Source of the DNA: a virus
DNA: 25,142 bases
Direction: 5' to 3' (one strand)
Virus record (IMG/VR): IMGVR_UViG_3300028198_000317
Location: 1 to 25,142 of that record
Shown: positions 6,372 to 13,901 of the stretch, piece after piece
How the letters are laid out: each line of letters begins with the position of its first letter
Position numbering within the stretch: the first letter of the stretch is position 1
Program-made: the position numbers and the translations under genes
The notes under the pieces: generated by a model
Seen by the model: the letters and a program-made list of their open reading frames with translations, nothing else
What the model was told of the DNA's origin: nothing
The model's database searches: none

Positions 6372-7730
6372 TTAAAGTTTTACTATTATGTGATCATGCC
6401 AATCCCAACTACTCGGTTGGTGATCACTATAATACAACTTTTTTGGAAGATTTTCAAGCATTCTTTTTAGATTGTCTGTGCCAGTGGCATAATAACCACC
6501 ACCCAGGGCGACTAATGATGTCTTTGGTTTTACCTTGCTCTTGATTAATGCTCTAGGTATCCTGTTTCTCACGAATATAATTTTCGTTTGTTTATTGATT
6601 AATTTAAACTGTTTACTCATTTGATGTAACTCATACAAGTTTTCAAAGAACTCTTTTGATTTTTGATTATCCAAGAGATATGTTCTTTCGCTGTTAAAAC
6701 GTTCCAGGTCCTTTTTATAGATAGGCTCTTTCACATCAAACCCCCAACTACATTCATTCAATAAGTCAACACCGTGTGCCTTAAATGCGTTCATCCATTC
6801 CCAGAAGTCTTTGACATCATCTTCCATATGTATGTCACCACTTACGGGCATCACTAGAGGAAAGCAATCCAATTCTACCAATCCTTTGACAACTTCATTC
6901 TTGCTGAACCCTTTTGAGTCTATCCATAACTTGTGGTAATTGTTGTGTGCCACTTTGTGACCAATCATGGTCTCTGCTGGGACATCAATGCCTTTGGTTG
7001 ATATATTGAAGTTCTTCAACGAGTCTACTTGTTCCAGTGCTGTTTTATTTTTTAAATTCTCATTCCAATATTCTTGTAGTGATTCAGGGGCATTGTCTAA
7101 CACAACTTCGCCTGCTATCAATCTTGCTGTGGGTTTACGATGTCCTAGCACTTGTTTTTTTATCTCTTCATAATCGTCGAGCAAACTTTCGTCCATAAAC
7201 TTGAAGTCATATCTCACTGCAATCAATGTCAGATAGTAGGCAGTAACATCGCTGTGTTGGAATGTCCATCTCTTTTTCTCACCGTCATACAATGCATACA
7301 TACCAGGCAAGTCACGTTTGTCTTTCATACAACGTATCAGTTGTATTACTTTCTTGTGATATGGGAATCTCATCTCTATCCTGACAATGTTGTCATCGTC
7401 TGTGTACTTCTCTATTACTTTGTCAAAACTTATTACTCTAAATTCATCCTCGTATACTGGATTGTCTAATAATTTTTTGATGTCCATTCCGTGTGCTTGG
7501 AACTTGGTCAGGTATCTTTTCAATATTACAAGTGCCAGTCTGGCCTGTTTCTCTGTCCAAGCATACTGTGATTCTGCCAAAGATCTCACTGTGTCGTAAT
7601 CTTTTGGGTGTGGCTTGATTACGGCTGTATTTCCTATCATTGACGGATTTGCCCAAAAATAATCATTATATGCTAGTATTTTAAGTGCTTCGTTAATTGT
7701 TTTTGGTAAATCTGTGTGCATTTCTGTCAT
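6372..7730 (-). CDS. 452-aa protein, possible HARP-like domain, first gene of operon
   Basis: Unknown function. Residues about 115-160 read IVRIEMRFPYHKKVIQLIR ... KKRWTF, the pattern of the HARP module of SMARCAL1-type annealing helicases: strand, FPY, helix, then a 'W.F' strand. The T4 UvsW N-terminal domain is reported to have a related fold. No Walker A or DEAD box is present, so it cannot be a helicase by itself. The N-terminal 110 residues are helical (LAESQYAWTEKQARLALVIL). The C-terminal part (about 280-452) alternates strands and helices, ending with GGGYYATGTDNLKRML and HDHIIVKL. It lies 1 bp before uvsW, so the two are surely co-expressed. I infer a DNA-binding partner of UvsW; the HARP similarity is tentative. 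Confidence 0.6.
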   Translation of the reverse strand: MTEMHTDLPKTINEALKILAYNDYFWANPSMIGNTAVIKPHPKDYDTVRSLAESQYAWTEKQARLALVILKRYLTKFQAHGMDIKKLLDNPVYEDEFRVISFDKVIEKYTDDDNIVRIEMRFPYHKKVIQLIRCMKDKRDLPGMYALYDGEKKRWTFQHSDVTAYYLTLIAVRYDFKFMDESLLDDYEEIKKQVLGHRKPTARLIAGEVVLDNAPESLQEYWNENLKNKTALEQVDSLKNFNISTKGIDVPAETMIGHKVAHNNYHKLWIDSKGFSKNEVVKGLVELDCFPLVMPVSGDIHMEDDVKDFWEWMNAFKAHGVDLLNECSWGFDVKEPIYKKDLERFNSERTYLLDNQKSKEFFENLYELHQMSKQFKLINKQTKIIFVRNRIPRALIKSKVKPKTSLVALGGGYYATGTDNLKRMLENLPKKLYYSDHQPSSWDWHDHIIVKL

Positions 7731-7752
7731 GGTATTTTAGATAATTATTAAT

Positions 7753-7780
7753 AGTATAACATAATTGGTAAAACTGTCAA
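7753..7780 (-). promoter_or_regulatory. Sigma70-type promoter of the uvsW operon
   Basis: Read on the minus strand, the region has an exact TTGACA -35 (7780-7775), a 16-bp spacer and a TATACT -10 (7758-7753) preceded by TG, i.e. an extended -10. Initiation near 7746 gives a leader of about 15 nt before the ATG at 7730. This is the strongest host-type promoter seen in the window. Its -35 lies just inside the leader of the divergent SprT-like gene. Confidence 0.7.
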
Positions 7781-7782
7781 CC

Positions 7783-8262
7783 ATGAAAAAAACGAAACAT
7801 AAAACGGTAAATGTAAGGAAACAACTCAAAGCCAGGTTGGAAAACACTGCGACTAGGCATAAAAACAAAGTTAGTTTCAGACCCACAGAACAACAAGTCT
7901 ATCATTGGTTTGGTGTAATAAACAGAGGGTTATTCAACAGTAGATTACCAAGAGTTCCAATTTACATTAAAAGGTTACACAAAGATTGGGGCAGATGTGT
8001 GGCCGACTGGGACAACAGAAAATGCAGAAAAGGAACTTTTGATCAAAGAATAATTCCTTACAACAAAACAGAAGTATTTCATTACATCGAAATGCATTGT
8101 AAGTTTCCTACTTGGAAAGATTTTATTGAAACTCTTGCACACGAAATGGTGCATCTTTATCAGATGTCATGGTTAAAAGATCCTTATTCAAATCATAATA
8201 AGAATTTCTTTGCGTGGAAAAACAAGTTTAAACTTGCAGGTTTAGGCTTATCAAGGTGTTAG
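7783..8262 (+). CDS. SprT-like zinc metalloprotease
   Basis: 159 aa. The SprT-like family includes small zincin proteases, and the human member SPRTN cuts DNA-protein crosslinks. The zinc motif HEMVH is at 120-124, set in ETLAHEMVHLYQM, with a likely third ligand His138 (SNHNKNFF). WGRC (69-72) is a typical SprT element. The N-terminus is very basic (KKTKHKTVNVRKQLKAR), which suggests DNA binding. The C-terminal zinc ribbon of bacterial SprT is missing. An in-frame TTG at 7765 adds six residues, but the ATG at 7783 is preferred. It is read toward the glycan island and overlaps its last gene by 12 bp on opposite strands. Substrate unknown: crosslinked proteins on phage DNA or a host protein are both possible. 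Confidence 0.82.
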   Translation: MKKTKHKTVNVRKQLKARLENTATRHKNKVSFRPTEQQVYHWFGVINRGLFNSRLPRVPIYIKRLHKDWGRCVADWDNRKCRKGTFDQRIIPYNKTEVFHYIEMHCKFPTWKDFIETLAHEMVHLYQMSWLKDPYSNHNKNFFAWKNKFKLAGLGLSRC

Positions 8263-8997
8263 AACCTTTTCAAACTCTTTGTAATTAATAACTCGACTGT
8301 TACCTAAGTCAGTGCCTGTTTGGAGATAGTTTAAATAATCTGGAGGATTATCATGTACCACGGTATAGTTCACGTACGGTCTCATCTTCAACATATCTCG
8401 TAAATGTTTTAGCCATCCTTCGAATATCTTATCATCATTTCGTTCTCCATAATTTTCTGTGTCTTGGTATATGTTGTTGAGTTCGCCTTTGCCGTATTCC
8501 CTGAAGTCAAACCCTAGTAGATATATGTTCTTGTGTCCGTGTACCCCCGCTGTCCAAAAAGCGGCGTTACCTGATATCCAGTGTGGGTTGTTGGGTATCA
8601 GGTGTATCATGCCCTTGCTCTGTTTCCTATTGACTTCCAAGGCCGGTCCATAGTGTACGGTCTTCAATCCAACTTCGTCCTCCACCATCTTCATTGACAT
8701 CTTGGTGTCCACCGAAAAAATAAAGTCCGGCATGAAATCTCTGTACAGTGCATTACAACCGTAAGTCTGTCCTGTTGCTTTTAACTTGTTAAGATCAAAT
8801 CCTTTTCGTGATGGCCCGTTGCCTATACAGTACGCATTTCCTCTAGGTACTGCTTTCACTTTGTCTTCGAAGTATCCTGTTTCTTGTGTACGTTTTCCCT
8901 TACGTATTATGGTGTTCAAGATAATAGTTTCACCGGTGTACGGTTCCCACTTAATAGGGTCTATCTCTTTTCTTCTACCTATCTGTATAGTTTTCAT
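8251..8997 (-). CDS. DUF115/MptE-like or sialyltransferase-like protein
   Basis: 248 aa. The N-terminal third has CIGNGPSRKGFDL (57-69) followed by TYGCNALYRDFMPDFIFSVD (78-97). This Rossmann-like signature is shared by DUF115/MptE-like proteins and by CstII/Cst-I-like sialyltransferases in phage and surface-polysaccharide clusters. Such proteins modify or transfer sugars using a nucleotide-activated donor. The mid-section has HLIPNNPHWISGNAAFW and the strand-turn YLLGFDF (about 159-165), with a Gly-Asp-Phe arrangement seen in that fold. It is the last gene of the ten-gene minus-strand run and overlaps the methyltransferase gene by 23 bp. The precise activity cannot be told. A glycan role is inferred from the island. 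Confidence 0.6.
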   Translation of the reverse strand: MKTIQIGRRKEIDPIKWEPYTGETIILNTIIRKGKRTQETGYFEDKVKAVPRGNAYCIGNGPSRKGFDLNKLKATGQTYGCNALYRDFMPDFIFSVDTKMSMKMVEDEVGLKTVHYGPALEVNRKQSKGMIHLIPNNPHWISGNAAFWTAGVHGHKNIYLLGFDFREYGKGELNNIYQDTENYGERNDDKIFEGWLKHLRDMLKMRPYVNYTVVHDNPPDYLNYLQTGTDLGNSRVINYKEFEKVLTP

Positions 8998-9544
8998 ATT
9001 CTAAAATTGATACTCCGTCATTTTGTGATAATAATTTATAATTTTTTTCTTGTAAAAAGCCAAGTAACTTTTTTTGTGAAGGCGATTGTTTGTAATTTTT
9101 GATATTGTAATTATTAGTTTCTCTGCCCACCCCAATAACTATGTCGTTATCATTGTGATCTTTGTGCCTTACATGTAATATATTTGATTTTACTTTTTTG
9201 AGTAGTGTCTCCAATTCCGATCCCCAGAGCTCCCCCATTAGGCATATTACTGCGTGTAAAAAAATAATGTCCACATGGAGATCAGATGGCAAATCATTTA
9301 TACTTTCATATAGATTTGTGTGAGGATTAAATCTTTTACAATCTAATCTGTGTTCCTGATCTGGTTCCACACCGTGTGTGGTTATACAGTTAAACTCCTT
9401 TCTTGCCTTGGCATTGAGAATGCCTTTCCAGATACCAACGTCGAGACATTTTTTATTTTGTAGAATTTCTTTACTCGGTAACCATGTGGTGTTCCAGTGG
9501 CGTTGGCAAGTTTCATAGTGTTTGCGAATCTTCCTTAGGTTCAT
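8975..9544 (-). CDS. SAM-dependent methyltransferase-like (start moved to 9544)
   Basis: 189 aa from the ATG at 9544, which overlaps the previous stop in the classic ATGA form. The longer frame to 9586 would overlap the neighbour by 46 bp and is not needed. CLDVGIWKG (33-41) is the glycine-rich SAM-binding motif I, followed by VEPDQ (motif II acid). The region from 95 to 115 (VDIIFLHAVICLMGE) fits motif IV of class I methyltransferases. The C-terminus is AT-rich and Lys/Asn-rich, unlike its GC-richer neighbours, which hints at later acquisition or loss of constraint. Probably methylates a sugar. The target is unknown, and a degraded, inactive domain cannot be excluded. Confidence 0.55.
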   Translation of the reverse strand: MNLRKIRKHYETCQRHWNTTWLPSKEILQNKKCLDVGIWKGILNAKARKEFNCITTHGVEPDQEHRLDCKRFNPHTNLYESINDLPSDLHVDIIFLHAVICLMGELWGSELETLLKKVKSNILHVRHKDHNDNDIVIGVGRETNNYNIKNYKQSPSQKKLLGFLQEKNYKLLSQNDGVSILEYENYTDR

Positions 9545-10413
9545 TTGATATATTTCTCCTCTAATCTTGCTCGAATCCTGGTCCATGGAAGTCCCTGCTC
9601 TATCTCATCTTCGAACCATTCTGTGTATGCCAGTTTGTTTGCCCATGTCAGCCTGTTGGGCATGGCCGGTGTGTTGATATCTGCCAGTTTGATGTTTCCC
9701 ACATCATGGCACAGGCTCGATTCCGATACGAACACAGGTATGCCCTTCATGACCGCCTCCATGGCAGGATTACTAGAATGGTTTACAACCGCCCACGTCC
9801 TCTCTAGTGTGGCCTTGAAATCTGTGTCGTCGTAGGTCCTATAATCTCTTTTAGGCAATCTCACCTTCACATTTTTAAATTTATTCTCATCAAATGTAAT
9901 CGTGTTACGAGGATGTGGCCTTACTAGTATCGGCCGTGTTGTGTATTTTCGTATTTCCGTTATCTGTTGTTCGATCCATGTAGACATTCTAGGAAGTCCC
10001 TTCCATTGTTCTGATGCATCGTGTTGTCCGCAAATCACTATTAGGTCACCGGTAGGATTCCATGGACGTAATTCATATTTGAACAAAGGCCAACGTTGGT
10101 CGTCAAACGTTTGATTGGCAAAATCTGCGTCTCTGTTTATACCGTTAATGCCTATCTTGAAACTGAGATTTCTACGCAGTCCCCCGACTTCTATAACGAT
10201 TACTGGTTTACCTTGGCTCCTGTATCTTTCCCATATTGATTTGTAACTTTGCATCCTGCCTCGCCACAGCACACTCCAGATCACTGCAACATCGCCGTTG
10301 GTCTCTTTGTTTACATAGACTTCGTCTCCCGAAGTCTGCATAGATTCTATAAATTTCTTAAAGATCGTTTTGCTGTTCTGTGGACCATGCGTGGGCCATG
10401 CTTCTACTTTCAT
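9541..10413 (-). CDS. Capsule-type glycosyltransferase (KpsC/KpsS-like), paralog A
   Basis: 290 aa, with the C-terminal half of the 'capsule polysaccharide biosynthesis' GT-B-like family. ILVRPHPRN (162-170) is followed by TWAVVNHSS (206-214) and AMEAVMKGIPVF (217-228), the hallmark pair in which the conserved RPHP and the small-residue SNPAMEA loop form the donor site. HDVGNIKLADIN and a C-terminal WANKLAYTEWF complete it. The N-terminal half (VAVIWSVLWRGRM) is the acceptor-side Rossmann domain. KpsC/KpsS members transfer Kdo or related sugars. The donor here is unknown. It shares a base with its neighbour (TAATG at 10413), is one of four paralogs in the window, and keeps the RPHP motif. Confidence 0.62.
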   Translation of the reverse strand: MKVEAWPTHGPQNSKTIFKKFIESMQTSGDEVYVNKETNGDVAVIWSVLWRGRMQSYKSIWERYRSQGKPVIVIEVGGLRRNLSFKIGINGINRDADFANQTFDDQRWPLFKYELRPWNPTGDLIVICGQHDASEQWKGLPRMSTWIEQQITEIRKYTTRPILVRPHPRNTITFDENKFKNVKVRLPKRDYRTYDDTDFKATLERTWAVVNHSSNPAMEAVMKGIPVFVSESSLCHDVGNIKLADINTPAMPNRLTWANKLAYTEWFEDEIEQGLPWTRIRARLEEKYIK

Positions 10414-11276
10414 TATATTTTTCTCCAGTAGTCTAGGTCTTTTATGTCTTGGCCGGCCCCTTTGAAGTCTTTCATTTTGCTTTTGCCTTCTGCCTTCCTA
10501 TTGCCTTTGAAATGATCCATGTACAGTCCTAATTCACTGTTTATGAATACGTGGTGTCCTCTAACGCCTTTCCAATAACCTATGTCGTTTACTTTTACGT
10601 TTTTCTCTTTTTGATATTTTTTTGACAAATGCCATAACGTAGAGCAATCTGTCCACTCAATTAATTCAAATATTTTGTCAGACACATACAGGTCTTCCCA
10701 GTCCTTGGTGTAGTTTTGTATTTCAGGATGATTTAGATTGTATCCTACGAATCCACATTCTGGATACTTTCCACCGTCACTTAGGTTTGGATTTTCCCTA
10801 CCCAAGTAAGTTAACATTGAATCACTGGGCAGTAGTCCTTCAAAGAACTCTTTTGGTATTGGCCTAAAGGAATATGTGTCAGCATCCAACCATATTAGGT
10901 AATCATAACCTGCAGAATTTTTTATTGCATGAGTTACACAAAAAACTTTGTTTGCAAATCTCACAGCATTCCAAAGGAAAGATCCTTTAGGTGCCATGGG
11001 TATTGGTCTACGTACACCATTTGGTATTTCGTTTATTTCACCGTTTGCCACAGGATCGTCTTTGTACTTGTTCTTAAATTTTAACAACTCGGGTTGTACA
11101 TTGTGTACGTCTAACCATTCTACTCTAGCATGTTCAAAAATATCTTGTGATTGTGCTTCGTGGTATACAACAATCTGTGTGTCTCCAGGCCAGTGTTGCA
11201 ATACACTATCTACTGCTCTCCTGGCATACTCGTTCCAGGTGCCCGGTTTGTAAGATGTTATAACTTTAATTTTCAT
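10413..11276 (-). CDS. Glycosyltransferase, GT-A type with DAD motif, copy 1
   Basis: 287 aa. The metal-binding DxD motif is DAD at 131-133, set in YDYLIWLDADTYSF, as in nucleotide-sugar-dependent GT-A enzymes (GT8/GT32-like). FLWNAVRFANKVFCV (100-114) and LTYLGREN with GGKYPECGFVGYNL flank it, and a metal-ligand His is likely in the C-terminal YMDHFKGN (about 263). Sugar donor unknown. Copy 2 (15697-16587) is a close paralog: identical in the first 13 codons, very similar from about 100 on, but divergent between 14 and 65. This suggests duplication followed by divergence or recombination in the N-terminal part. It overlaps the capsule-type gene by one base. Confidence 0.75.
   Translation of the reverse strand: MKIKVITSYKPGTWNEYARRAVDSVLQHWPGDTQIVVYHEAQSQDIFEHARVEWLDVHNVQPELLKFKNKYKDDPVANGEINEIPNGVRRPIPMAPKGSFLWNAVRFANKVFCVTHAIKNSAGYDYLIWLDADTYSFRPIPKEFFEGLLPSDSMLTYLGRENPNLSDGGKYPECGFVGYNLNHPEIQNYTKDWEDLYVSDKIFELIEWTDCSTLWHLSKKYQKEKNVKVNDIGYWKGVRGHHVFINSELGLYMDHFKGNRKAEGKSKMKDFKGAGQDIKDLDYWRKI
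10738..10967. repeat. Two conserved DNA blocks shared with GT-A copy 2
   Basis: Two stretches within GT-A copy 1 are identical at the nucleotide level to copy 2. 10935-10967 (33 nt, encoding AVRFANKVFCV) matches 16237-16269. 10738-10760 (23 nt, encoding ECGFVGYN) matches 16040-16062. Such long identity, including synonymous positions, points to recent duplication or conversion. Confidence 0.75.
11239..11276. repeat. 38-bp direct repeat, copy 1 (GT-A start)
   Basis: Thirty-eight bases, encoding the first 12 residues MKIKVITSYKPG plus two bases of the next codon, are identical to 16550-16587, the start of GT-A copy 2. The two are in the same orientation, 5.3 kb apart. They could support homologous recombination that deletes or duplicates the five genes between them. 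Confidence 0.85.
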
Positions 11277-11292
11277 GATATCGATATTTAAT

Positions 11293-12921
11293 CTACGTAG
11301 TCATATTATATTTTTTAATCCAGTCACTTACAATCATTGCTGGTATATTTGCTTTACCGGATTTGTTCCACCAATGTTGTAAAGGCACTGTCCATCCTGT
11401 TTTCATTTTGTTTACGATAACATCTGGCAATAGCCCTTTGTACGCAATCTTAGTCAAAAGTTTTGTGTCTCCTTTATCTTTTCCAATTTTCTCATCACTG
11501 TGAATATTCATGCAATATTGCATAAATGTTTTTGTTGCTAAAGGGAAACGGCCTTCCATACTGTAGGCCATTCCATATTTGTCATTCCTCATTAAAAATT
11601 CTTCAGGAACCTGTGCCACACAATCAAGTGCCATGTATGATCCTATAGGATCACCCGGATTCCACAAATCTTCGGGATAGCATTTAAGTAGTTCGTTACG
11701 TAGGATAGTTTTGTCGTATACTTTTATCGGACGTTTTATTCTGTTGATCCATTTATCTATAATGTCTGCCCAGCAAGTGAATTTTTCTTTTCTAAGTTTC
11801 CAATATTTTGGATACCCGCCCAATACCTCATCTCCCATATCTCCTGCCATTGTTACCACTATACCGTTGTCATGCAACACTTTATTGGTGTAACAATACA
11901 TTGCAAGGCTTGGATTGTACACAGGTTGTTCTATGTAGTATATCGAATCGTTCCAATATTGCTCTACTATTTTAGGAGTAATGGTTACTTCAGTATGATT
12001 AAAATTATTAATGTTTGCCAATACTTTGGCACAATCGGCATCTTCGTTGTGATCGCCGTCCTTTGGATGTATGTAGTTTGGTTCCATTCTATTAGTAAAA
12101 GTATTTGCTTCTCCCAACACATTTCTTAACTCGTATGCCACCAAACTCGAGTCTAGTCCACCACTTAAAAATACACCAATTTTTCTTCTTCCAATACTGG
12201 CCATTTTTATAGATTTTTGTGCTATTGTTTTAAATTCTTCTAGATTAAACTTTTTGTTTGAATTAGGTTTAATGAATACTCTTTTTGTGTTTGTGATTTT
12301 TTTATTTGTAATATCGTAAACAATAGTTTCTCCCGCCAATAACTTTTTAATTCCTGTAAAGAAAGTGTTACGTAACGGATTTATTCCTGTGGTAGTCATG
12401 CAACCTAATGCTAGTTCATCTTGTTTCCTGCTACCAGGCACTTTGTCTAACATTCCTTTTATCTCAGAGCCAAACACCAAACCCTCTTTTATTTCTGCAT
12501 AGTACACAGGTTTCACACCTGCATGGTCTCTGCTTAACGTAAGTGTGTTCTTATCGATTTCGTAGTAAGCAAAACCGTGCATAGAATCTATCTCATCAAT
12601 AAATGACAGTCCAAATTTATCCAACCCCCAAGCAAGTAATTCTGTATCACATCCTGAAGTGTCGGTGAAGTCTTTGTACTTTCCTTTTAATTCGTAATAG
12701 TTAAAGATCTCTCCATTGTATACAAGTTTGTTTCCTTTGGGAGTAGTCCACGGCTGTGTTGCATTATCTGGTTCACCCATTATGCTTAACAAGTTATGAC
12801 CCAACGTTATTTTTTCGTTATGCCAAACACTTGAACCGTCAGGTCCTCGGTGTTTACATATATCTATAAATTCATTTATAAATTTTGGATTGTGTTCGGT
12901 TATACCGTATATACCACACAT
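11293..12921 (-). CDS. asnB: Asparagine synthase (glutamine-hydrolysing), AsnB-type
   Basis: 542 aa, near full length (E. coli AsnB 554). The N-terminal class II glutaminase domain begins MCGIYG with Cys2 as nucleophile and has CKHRGPDG (22-29), YNGEIFNY (68-75) and SGCDTELL (89-96). The C-terminal ATP pyrophosphatase domain has SGGLDSS (253-259) and a KTGWTVPLQHWW end. Its textbook reaction makes asparagine from aspartate, ATP and glutamine. In sugar clusters, AsnB-like proteins also amidate uronic acids or other glycan carboxylates. The ORF overlaps the capsule-type gene (TAATG at 12921) and sits mid-operon, so an amide-bearing glycan is the likely product. AT-rich sections suggest separate acquisition. 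Confidence 0.88.
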   Translation of the reverse strand: MCGIYGITEHNPKFINEFIDICKHRGPDGSSVWHNEKITLGHNLLSIMGEPDNATQPWTTPKGNKLVYNGEIFNYYELKGKYKDFTDTSGCDTELLAWGLDKFGLSFIDEIDSMHGFAYYEIDKNTLTLSRDHAGVKPVYYAEIKEGLVFGSEIKGMLDKVPGSRKQDELALGCMTTTGINPLRNTFFTGIKKLLAGETIVYDITNKKITNTKRVFIKPNSNKKFNLEEFKTIAQKSIKMASIGRRKIGVFLSGGLDSSLVAYELRNVLGEANTFTNRMEPNYIHPKDGDHNEDADCAKVLANINNFNHTEVTITPKIVEQYWNDSIYYIEQPVYNPSLAMYCYTNKVLHDNGIVVTMAGDMGDEVLGGYPKYWKLRKEKFTCWADIIDKWINRIKRPIKVYDKTILRNELLKCYPEDLWNPGDPIGSYMALDCVAQVPEEFLMRNDKYGMAYSMEGRFPLATKTFMQYCMNIHSDEKIGKDKGDTKLLTKIAYKGLLPDVIVNKMKTGWTVPLQHWWNKSGKANIPAMIVSDWIKKYNMTT

Positions 12922-13901
12922 TACATTCCTAACTTTTCTTTGAATCTTTTAAATATTGTGCCGTCTCTAATTTCTTTTTCACTCCACAATTTATAGCCAA
13001 GGTCATTGAGCCATTGCGTCCTATCTGGATATTCTGGTGTTTCTATGTTGTTAAGGTTCTTGTTTGCTACAGGCCAACTCAGTGCAAGATCTGAAGTATT
13101 GAATGTGGGAATTCCACGAACACACGAGTCAACACCGGCAGTAGAATTGTGTGTAACAACAGCATGACAGTTGGCTATTGCTTCTTGGAAATGGAATCTG
13201 TAGTATTTTTTCTCATCACCTTGAAAATATTTTTGACCAATGTGTACTTCTACGTCTTCGGGAAATTCGTTCTTTCGTTCTTCTATGTTGACAACGTGAT
13301 TAGGATGTGGCCTCACAATAAATTTTCTATCTGTTATGGGTCTTAATTTTTCATACACTCCATGGAACCATTCAATGGGATCGAGATCGTTCATGCTCCA
13401 GTTGTCCTTGGGTTGTAGAACAAACATGATAGGATCTTCTTGATCAGATTTCCTCCATGGATCATTTTTAATATTCCACCTGGCCTTCGCGGCCTCCCAT
13501 CTATCAGGAGGACTGTTGTCTGACAAGAAGTCTCCGTTGTTCATGGGTGAAAATAACGAAACCCTCCAATGATGCTTTGGCCCATGCACATTACCAAAAC
13601 TTGAAAGTAATCCACCGTCAAATGTTATTATCTTGATTCCTTTTTTCTTTGCACGTTCCACCAGATCCCGTCTACGTCCTTTGGTGTGATGCTTCTGATT
13701 GCTACCACCATAACCAAACATGCAACCAATTGGGTGTGTGGGTTCCATTTCGTCTTTGGTCCATTCTCCTGTTTTTGTTTCGTTAACCATGATTGGTTCG
13801 TCACCACAGGCTTCTATTCCTTCGGCCATGTATTTTAACAGATCGTAACTTGCTCCTCTACGTCTGTCTTTCACTGTCCTTCTAAATATTTCAACTTTCA
13901 T
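12921..13901 (-). CDS. Capsule-type glycosyltransferase (KpsC/KpsS-like), paralog B
   Basis: 326 aa, the longest of the four capsule-type paralogs. RPHPNH (197-202) and THNSTAGVDSCVRGIPTF (250-267) carry the family signature, preceded by the beta strand CHAVV. The N-terminal Rossmann half has a glycine-rich MFGYGGSNQK (61-70) and a run rich in Arg/Lys, with IITFDGGLLS (91-100) as the second strand-loop. The insert between 100 and 160 explains the extra length over paralog A. It overlaps the next gene by one base and the preceding one by 11 bp. The donor sugar and whether it is a full transferase are unknown. Confidence 0.62.
   Translation of the reverse strand: MKVEIFRRTVKDRRRGASYDLLKYMAEGIEACGDEPIMVNETKTGEWTKDEMEPTHPIGCMFGYGGSNQKHHTKGRRRDLVERAKKKGIKIITFDGGLLSSFGNVHGPKHHWRVSLFSPMNNGDFLSDNSPPDRWEAAKARWNIKNDPWRKSDQEDPIMFVLQPKDNWSMNDLDPIEWFHGVYEKLRPITDRKFIVRPHPNHVVNIEERKNEFPEDVEVHIGQKYFQGDEKKYYRFHFQEAIANCHAVVTHNSTAGVDSCVRGIPTFNTSDLALSWPVANKNLNNIETPEYPDRTQWLNDLGYKLWSEKEIRDGTIFKRFKEKLGM

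Noticed and set aside
12873-12880. TATAAATG late-promoter-like octamer on the minus strand
   Set aside because: One mismatch and located inside the asparagine synthase gene near its start; no downstream gene start at the right distance.
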